Shown here: positions 58,459 through 64,000 of the stretch, one piece after another | Position numbering within the stretch: position 1 is the first letter of the stretch | Layout: every line of letters begins with the position of its first letter | Source: Lachancea mirantina | Lineage: Eukaryota; Ascomycota; Saccharomycetes; Saccharomycetales; Saccharomycetaceae | DNA: 64,000 nt | NCBI GenBank assembly: GCA_900074745.1 | Contig: LT598467.1 | Coordinates: 620,001 to 684,000, forward strand | Direction: 5' to 3' | Notes under the pieces: generated by a model | What the model was told of the DNA's origin: nothing | The model's input: the letters and a program-made list of their open reading frames with translations, nothing else | Databases searched by the model: none | Program-made: the position numbers and the translations under genes

Positions 58459-58537
58459 GCACCGCTTGGCCGGGGCTTGCTTGTTGTATATCATTTACTA
58501 CGTAGACTTCTAATTTCTACCCGTTTTGTACCCACTG

Positions 58538-59311
58538 TTAGTCCTGCGACTCCTCAGATAGCTTCTTGAGCTCTTCGAGCCTGTCCATCAGCTTTTTGCG
58601 CCGCGTCAGAGGCGCGCCGGCAAACCGCCGCTCCAGATCCGCGTCGGACCCGTCTTCGGCGGTCCCCGGTCGCACGGACCGCGACAGCTGGTAGTAGTCG
58701 CTGAACACTTTGCGCCGCCGCACGTTTATGAACCAATTGCTGAGCTGCACCTTTGTAAGCCCCGTCTGGATGAGTAGCTCACGTTTTTCCTGAGGTGTGG
58801 GGTACGGGTTGTCCATGTGGGCCAGCAGCCACGCGTTGAGTATGTCCACAGTGTGGCGCGGAAGGTTCGTGCGGCGCGACACTCCGCCGTCCGCGGCAAC
58901 CGGGCCCCCCCGCTCACCGGAGCCGAGATCGGCCGCTGGATTGTGCGCGTCGTGCGCAGCGACGCGCACACCGTGGCTTCCGAGTTTCCGCGCAGGCGCG
59001 GAATCGTAGACAGGATCGTAGACGGGCGCGAACACGCGCACGCGTTGTTCCCGGCCCGCAGGAACCGGCGGCTCGCGACCTTCCTCTGGCGCCGCGGCCA
59101 GCGCCGCTGCCAGCGACCCGTCATCGCCAGGCTCGTACGCGCTCCACGCGCGCGCGAGAGGCAGCGGCAGGGGCACAGGAGGGCCGGTTAGTGGCGCCGT
59201 TAAGTGTGACTCGCCAGGGAGTTGGTCGATCGACCGCAGCAGGTTCTGTATGCTGGGCAGTCTGACCTCGTTCTGCCGGGCAGTGTGCTGCTGCGCCATT
59301 CGCATTGGCAT
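58538..59311 (-). CDS. CUP9: TALE homeodomain repressor Cup9 (CUP9/TOS8 family)
   Basis: 257 residues (S. cerevisiae Cup9 306, Tos8 276). Cup9 represses PTR2 and other genes and is degraded when imported dipeptides bind Ubr1. The TALE homeodomain lies at about residues 146-205 ([31 protein letters not shown] with the TALE three-residue insert, and recognition helix [15 protein letters not shown] with the invariant WF-N-R). The N-terminal half is proline/alanine/arginine-rich and has very high G+C. Two further in-frame ATGs lie within the first five codons (MPMRM), so the exact start may vary. Neighbour CBC2 supports CUP9 over TOS8. Confidence 0.92.
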   Translation of the reverse strand: MPMRMAQQHTARQNEVRLPSIQNLLRSIDQLPGESHLTAPLTGPPVPLPLPLARAWSAYEPGDDGSLAAALAAAPEEGREPPVPAGREQRVRVFAPVYDPVYDSAPARKLGSHGVRVAAHDAHNPAADLGSGERGGPVAADGGVSRRTNLPRHTVDILNAWLLAHMDNPYPTPQEKRELLIQTGLTKVQLSNWFINVRRRKVFSDYYQLSRSVRPGTAEDGSDADLERRFAGAPLTRRKKLMDRLEELKKLSEESQD

Positions 59312-60391
59312 GCTGCTGTATCCCGATGTTTCTGGCTATACGACGACACACGCTTGCTTGGTTTTTGTGACACACTGGAGCATGCGAGACGTCGCATGCG
59401 CTGTGAATCGATCTACGAATATATACCTTGCCCACGCAAGATCCGTGTGCAACCTGTTGCGGCCTGCGACCGTCGTGACGGAAAAAATGTGTCACTTGGC
59501 CGGTTACGGCCTTGACTCAGAATGGCACACCCGACTGCAGCGCGTGCCCGCGGACAACGCGGCGTTGAGACGGACAGGCAGCGGTGGGGAGCCAAGGAAG
59601 CACGATTAGAGGGGAAAAAAAGAAGCGACACTTCGCTGCACAGACGCGGCCGTGCGCGGCGGCGGCCGCGCCCACTGCTGCAGCGACGCAGGTAGACTCC
59701 AACTCCAGCTGTGGAGCAGAAGGAGTTAGAGCCGGGGCCGGGCCACAGACTGGCGGCGAGACGTGAACGTCGCTGGCGTTTGTGCGGTGTGCGCGGGTTG
59801 GTCTGCGCGGCGCTTCGTCCGTGTCGGGTCCCGTGTCGGGTCCCGTGTCGGCCGAGGTCGGCCGGCAGTTGCCCGATCGGCGCGTCGAGCGGAACCGTCG
59901 TGACGGGCCGGTATAAGGCCGCCGCTTGCCGGCAAGGCGCGGCAGGACATAAACGCCAATTATGCACGCTCAGAATGCGCTATTTTTGACTTTATCGCGT
60001 TTCCACTGGTTGCGCACACCGGGTGCACGGGTGGCAGGCGAGGCGGAAAAGTGCAGACGCGGGTGCATGGGTGCCGGTCCTGCACGCCCCCGGTGACGTG
60101 GGGACGCCCGCCGGGTTCGAAGTGCGGACTGCAACGCTCGCAATCAGGGGAACGCGGGGAAGGGTCCCCCGCATCGGACAGCTGCGAGGCGGAAATTAGC
60201 CGGGTCCCTGGCAGTGCACAAGCCCACCGCAGACACGCGATCGGCACAACACCGGCACGACACCTACAAGAATTTTGAGAGGACAACCCATACTAACACA
60301 AAGAGACCGTTTGTAACTGTATAAATAGAGATCCGCGTGCGGCCCTGGGGCGGCCCGCACGCTCCCACTGTTCGAGCAGAGCACACACCCA
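59312..60391. promoter_or_regulatory. Long GC-rich intergenic region CUP9/isomaltase with a TATA box and leader dyad
   Basis: 1,080 bases between divergent genes, very GC-rich over 59500-60250. The 12-base unit GTGTCGGGTCCC is repeated at 59821-59832 and 59833-59844, with a partial third copy to 59851. TATAAATA at 60320-60327 lies 65 bases before the isomaltase ATG, and the arms GTGCGG (60337-60342) and CCGCAC (60355-60360) could form a leader hairpin. CGG and CGG separated by 8 bases at 60242-60255 vaguely recall zinc-cluster sites. Small frames here are GC-driven and rejected. Confidence 0.5.
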
Positions 60392-62152
60392 ATGACAATT
60401 CTCGACGACTCACACCCGGAGACCCAGCACAAGTGGTGGAAAGAGGCCGCGGTCTACCAGATCTACCCTGCAAGCTTCAAGGACTCCAACGGCGACGGAT
60501 GGGGCGACCTGGCCGGAATCACGTCCAAGCTGGACTACATCAAAGGTCTGGGTGTCGACGTGATCTGGATCTGTCCCTTCTACGACTCCCCGCAACAGGA
60601 CATGGGCTATGATATCGCGGACTACGAAAAGGTGTGGCCCCGCTACGGCACCAACGCGGACTGTTTCGAGCTCATCTCCAAGGCACATGCCTTGGGCATC
60701 AAGGTCGTGGTTGATCTCGTGATCAACCACTGCTCGGCCGATCACGTGTGGTTCCAGGAGAGCCGTTCGTCCCAAACGAGCCCCAAGCGGGACTGGTTCA
60801 TCTGGCGTCCTCCCAAGGGGTATGACGCCGCGGGCAAACCCATACCTCCGAACAATTGGCGGTCGTTCTTCGGCGGCTCTGCATGGGAGTTCGATGACCA
60901 CACGCAGGAGTTCTATTTGCGCCTGTTTGCGTCACGGCAGCCGGACTTCAACTGGGAACTCAAAGAGGTGCGTGACGCCATCTACGAGACGGCGGTCGGG
61001 TTTTGGATCGACCACGGGGTTGATGGGTTTAGAATCGACGTCGCCAGCATGTACTCCAAAGTGGCAGGTCTCCCCGACGCTCCCGTCGAGGAGCCCGGCA
61101 ATCCGTTCCAGAACGGCGGCGCTTATTTCATCAATGGGCCCCGGATCCACGAGTTCCACAAGGAAATGCACAAATACATGGTTTCGCGCGTCTCAGACGG
61201 TCGCGAGCTCTTGACAGTGGGCGAAATCGGGTTCGGAGACGAGCGAAACTTCAAGGAGTACACGAGCGCCAAAGAGCGCGAAATCGGGATGCTTTTCAAT
61301 TTTAAGCACGTCAGCGTCGGCGAGGGCGAGTTCAAGTACAACCTGCACCCTTATTCTTTGAAAGATTTCAAGCTGGCCGTCGCGGAAAGCTTTTTGTTCG
61401 TGAACAAGACCGACTGCTGGTCAACGATCTACATCGAAAACCACGACCAGCCCCGCAGCGTGACCCGGTTCGGCGACGACAGCCCCGAATGGCGCACTGT
61501 GTCTGCCAAGCTTCTGGCGCTGCTTGAGATCTCGCTCACGGGAACGCTTTTCGTGTACCAGGGCCAGGAACTGGGCCAGATCAACTTCAAGAGCACAGAT
61601 CCCAAAGATTACGAAGACATCGAGGTGCAGGGCAATTACGAGATGGTCAAGAAAGAGTTTGGCGAAAACTCGCCCCAGATGAAAAAATTCAAGCAGGCCT
61701 TGCCCGTGATCTCGCGTGACCACGCCAGAACGCCGTTCGCTTGGACCCGTGACGCTCCCCACGCGGGTTTCACCACGGCGGACACGCCGTGGTTTGGACT
61801 AAATTCAACTTTTAAAGACGGGATAAACGCTCAGGACGAATTGAATGACCCAAACTCCGTTGTCCATTTCTGGAAGAAGGCTCTGCAGGTGCGCAAGCAG
61901 CACAAGGACATCTTAGTCTACGGGTACGACTTTGAGTTTTCCGACCTGGACCACGACCAGCTTTTCGCCTTCACGAAAAAATCCGACGGCAAGACCCTGT
62001 TCGTGGCTTTGAATTTCAGCGGCCACGATTTGAAGTTTAACGTTCCACACTCGGCTTCCCAATACACGCCAATTTTTGGCAACTACGGCTCAATTCCGGA
62101 GCCATCCGTTCCTCTCAGACCTTGGGAAGGGAGACTGTACTACGTCGAATAA
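60392..62152 (+). CDS. GH13 alpha-glucosidase, isomaltase type (IMA/MALx2 family)
   Basis: 586 residues (S. cerevisiae Ima1 589, Mal12 584). It hydrolyses alpha-glucosides in the cytosol; there is no signal peptide. GH13 motifs: [16 protein letters not shown] with nucleophile D216, LLTVGE with acid/base E278, and IENHDQPRS with D352. The residue after the nucleophile is valine (V217), as in isomaltases, not threonine as in maltases; the next two are A218-S219, where Ima1 has G-S. So it should prefer alpha-1,6 substrates, by inference. The position after the loop E278 (I279-G280) differs from both well-known types. It is GC-rich and lies alone, without a MAL activator or transporter in the window. 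Confidence 0.93.
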   Translation: MTILDDSHPETQHKWWKEAAVYQIYPASFKDSNGDGWGDLAGITSKLDYIKGLGVDVIWICPFYDSPQQDMGYDIADYEKVWPRYGTNADCFELISKAHALGIKVVVDLVINHCSADHVWFQESRSSQTSPKRDWFIWRPPKGYDAAGKPIPPNNWRSFFGGSAWEFDDHTQEFYLRLFASRQPDFNWELKEVRDAIYETAVGFWIDHGVDGFRIDVASMYSKVAGLPDAPVEEPGNPFQNGGAYFINGPRIHEFHKEMHKYMVSRVSDGRELLTVGEIGFGDERNFKEYTSAKEREIGMLFNFKHVSVGEGEFKYNLHPYSLKDFKLAVAESFLFVNKTDCWSTIYIENHDQPRSVTRFGDDSPEWRTVSAKLLALLEISLTGTLFVYQGQELGQINFKSTDPKDYEDIEVQGNYEMVKKEFGENSPQMKKFKQALPVISRDHARTPFAWTRDAPHAGFTTADTPWFGLNSTFKDGINAQDELNDPNSVVHFWKKALQVRKQHKDILVYGYDFEFSDLDHDQLFAFTKKSDGKTLFVALNFSGHDLKFNVPHSASQYTPIFGNYGSIPEPSVPLRPWEGRLYYVE

Positions 62153-62632
62153 GCAGGCAGCTCTCGCCTATCTGGTATAGCTACTCAAATAATGATCAAG
62201 ATACATTACGTAATTATGATATAAGCAGGTATTAATAACGACAATCGAGTTATCTGTCAGCAGGCCACTTTGACACATTTTATATTTGTAGTGTTGTCCA
62301 CTTTTACGTGAAAATAAGGAAGACCAGCTCATATTTAAGGAAAGCAGTCCTACCACTCCTTGCTTCGCGTAGGACAGCTGGATTTGTGGCGAGCAAAACT
62401 GTTTCTCAATCTCTATTTTATTTAAGCAATCTGATGACTTAGTACGATGTTTTCAGCGACTTAAAGTAAATATTGAGGTCTGTCCAGCAAACGAAAACCT
62501 GCCTTGTGAGAATATTTCTGTTAGGCGGGTTCCAACTTATCACAATGATCGGTATTAGTTGATTAAGGAATTGAGGTACAATTCTTTAGAGTCAACAAGA
62601 CTGCAAACCATAAAGAAGCCTAGCTCAGCAGC
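62153..62632. other. Region between isomaltase and arrestin-like gene
   Basis: 480 AT-rich bases between convergent genes. The drop in G+C after 62160 is abrupt. Short frames here have no family features; no tRNA or repeat seen. Confidence 0.5.
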
Positions 62633-63919
62633 CTAATTGGTCTGGATAATAGAAGAATATGCTGGCAATTCAGAATATGCTGGCGGGACGAAGCTGTCCA
62701 AACCTCCCAAAGACTGATTTCCTGCGTCTCCGATGTCGTTGATCTGTTTGGGTTCATACCTCGGAAGGTATGACGAATGATTCATGTCGGCATCTAGTAG
62801 AACCACCGGAACACTCAAAATATATTGTGCTTTAACGGCTTGGCCATTAGGACGCATAGTGACGACCTTGACTCTCGCTCGTACTTCATGCGAGATTTTC
62901 AGACTGTGGCATGGATTACCTTGGGCGTCTTTCAAAGGCCCGAGTTCAAAATGGTATGGAAAAAATTTGGAATCAGCTGTTGTGCCGCCAAAACATTGCT
63001 TTGCGATAAGATTATCGAACGTCAGGCTGTGGCACATTTGAGTCTGGTCCAGGTCGGTCACTGATGCAAGGATTTTGCCCATTTGCTTTTCATGGTAGCC
63101 CTCACCGTTCTCCAGAGGAAAAGAAATGGTTTGCTGCAGAATAATGTCTACCGTCATAATCTTACAGAAATCAAGTCTTTGTCTCAGCAGTTGCAGCGAA
63201 AGTTGGAACGGAGTATCAAATTCGATTAGTCGCGAGCCCAACACAAATTCTGACTCTAGCATGCCACTTTCCCAGAAATTATGACTCATGGCGCTCTCGA
63301 AGTATGGAATTAGTTTTGGTAACATAGTCTTTCTGACTTGAAACTCGGAGCTCATGAAAATGGTTTCAAATTTGCGTCTGGCTTTCGGTACCGTCACACA
63401 AGCCTCGGCCCGGTAAACGTTTGACCCGCAATGCGTGTTTACAGAGGCTAGAAAAGAATTTGCGTCAAGATTAAAGGAGAAAATGAAATCGTACGTGCCC
63501 TGTTCAAGAAAGGTCAATCCATTCAAATCGCCCGAATTTTTGTTGTCCTCAACAGCTTTTCTGTCAGACCCGAAATGTATCACGTCCTGGATAGTAGGCC
63601 AGTAATGCTTGAAAAGGCCACTCTTTTTGTCTCGTGAGAGCGTCTGGAGCATATTGCCCGTAAACGGGCTCCGGGTGTACATAAACTGCGCCGAATAGCA
63701 GCTGAGCCGAACGCATAGCGTCTGGAACAGAAACCCCCTTTTTTGCTTAACAATTACTCGTACCCGTCCCGTTACTGCCGTGTGGGACTCTCGTAGAGCA
63801 GCGTTTTGAAAGCTACTGTGCTGTTGCATCAGCGTCTTTTCGTCGAATCGCAGTCCTGGCAGGTAGAAACAGTCGTTGTCAAGTTCAAGCGATATTTGAG
63901 CCTGCGCTGAATCGTACAT
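62633..63919 (-). CDS. Arrestin-like protein with C-terminal PY motifs, ortholog unresolved
   Basis: 428 residues, from ATG at 63919 to the stop at 62633. The arrangement resembles arrestin-related adaptors: beta-rich N-domain (ISLELDNDCFYLPG, TAVTGRVRVIVKQKRGF, TLCVRLSCYSAQFMY), a middle TYDFIFSFNLDANSFLASV typical of the arrestin fold, and a C-domain (FQLSLQLLRQRLDFCKIMTV, VRARVKVVTMRPNG). It ends with PPAY (412-415) and LPAY (418-421), both candidate Rsp5 WW-domain ligands. I do not recognise a specific S. cerevisiae ortholog; a Spo23- or Art-type relative is possible. The upstream 81 bases to the window edge hold only promoter. Confidence 0.68.
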   Translation of the reverse strand: MYDSAQAQISLELDNDCFYLPGLRFDEKTLMQQHSSFQNAALRESHTAVTGRVRVIVKQKRGFLFQTLCVRLSCYSAQFMYTRSPFTGNMLQTLSRDKKSGLFKHYWPTIQDVIHFGSDRKAVEDNKNSGDLNGLTFLEQGTYDFIFSFNLDANSFLASVNTHCGSNVYRAEACVTVPKARRKFETIFMSSEFQVRKTMLPKLIPYFESAMSHNFWESGMLESEFVLGSRLIEFDTPFQLSLQLLRQRLDFCKIMTVDIILQQTISFPLENGEGYHEKQMGKILASVTDLDQTQMCHSLTFDNLIAKQCFGGTTADSKFFPYHFELGPLKDAQGNPCHSLKISHEVRARVKVVTMRPNGQAVKAQYILSVPVVLLDADMNHSSYLPRYEPKQINDIGDAGNQSLGGLDSFVPPAYSELPAYSSIIQTN

Positions 63920-64000
63920 TGTATTGCAAGGATTTTCTTCTCTGTTGAAAGCGTTGTACAGAAATTTTGGCGCCTCTGGTCTTATATGGCGGATAACCCT

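Noticed and set aside
60291-60297. TACTAAC upstream of the isomaltase gene
   Set aside because: It lies before the TATA box, has no donor site and no intron is needed; the coding frame is complete from 60392.
1-64000. Transposons, LTRs, virus-derived elements and tRNA genes
   Set aside because: Reading both strands, I found no reverse transcriptase, capsid, integrase or transposase frame, no long terminal repeat, and no tRNA with A and B boxes.

Overview
This window is nuclear DNA of a budding yeast (Saccharomycetaceae). It is densely packed, has short intergenic gaps, contains 36 recognisable or likely protein genes and two spliced genes, and shows no tRNA, rRNA, transposon, LTR or CRISPR that I could see. 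Gene order is the best clue to its position. From 0 to 33.6 kb it interleaves, in a single row, genes that S. cerevisiae carries on two duplicated segments: chromosome I (YAL017W to YAL008W) and chromosome XV (YOL045W to YOL031C). From 33.8 to 57.2 kb it does the same for chromosome XVI (YPR107C to YPR097W) and chromosome VII (YGR086C to YGR081C). That pattern is expected of a lineage that split off before the whole-genome duplication. Lachancea is the genus I favour; Torulaspora, Zygosaccharomyces or Kluyveromyces cannot be excluded from sequence alone.

Region by region. 0-14.6 kb: PAS kinase (cut by the left edge), PEX15, TPD3 (PP2A scaffold), the NTG base-excision glycosylase, NGL1, SYN8, NOP12 and DEP1. 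14.8-18.0 kb: the ribosomal pair RPS15/RPP2A on a shared promoter, then CYS3. 18.2-25.5 kb: SIL1, OPI10, MSE1 and SMC5, inverted as a block relative to S. cerevisiae. 25.7-33.6 kb: SWC3, MDM10, SPO7, an intron-containing RTS1 and FUN14. 33.8-44.4 kb: YTH1, PIL1, COG4, FHL1, PRE2 and RPL11. 44.5-57.5 kb: SNT309, MRP13, ART10, GCD2, MRPL51, an intron-containing TMH18, TOM20, SLX9, LEC1 and one unidentified small ORF. 57.8-62.2 kb: a GC-rich stretch with CBC2, CUP9 and an isomaltase-type alpha-glucosidase. 62.6-63.9 kb: an arrestin-like protein with PY motifs.

Most genes are housekeeping and are grouped by ancestry, not by pathway. Some functional links exist: TPD3 and RTS1 are two subunits of the same PP2A holoenzyme; FHL1 encodes a regulator of ribosomal-protein genes such as RPS15, RPP2A and RPL11, whose promoters here carry a shared Homol-D plus Rap1 arrangement; NOP12 and SLX9 carry ribosome-biogenesis promoter motifs. 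Several CDS starts were moved to an internal ATG where the open frame began at a TTG or GTG or where homology favoured it (NTG, NGL1, SIL1, SWC3, MDM10, FUN14, PRE2, GCD2, LEC1).

I did not find an undescribed multi-gene system. The most interesting points are a short intron interrupting RTS1 after codon 8 together with a uORF that ends on its start codon, a cluster of dyad symmetries upstream of PIL1, the Homol-D/Rap1 promoter grammar, upstream ORFs before GCD2, a hairpin just before the CYS3 start, and an unassigned arrestin-like gene. All functional calls rest on remembered family features and gene order; no database search was run.
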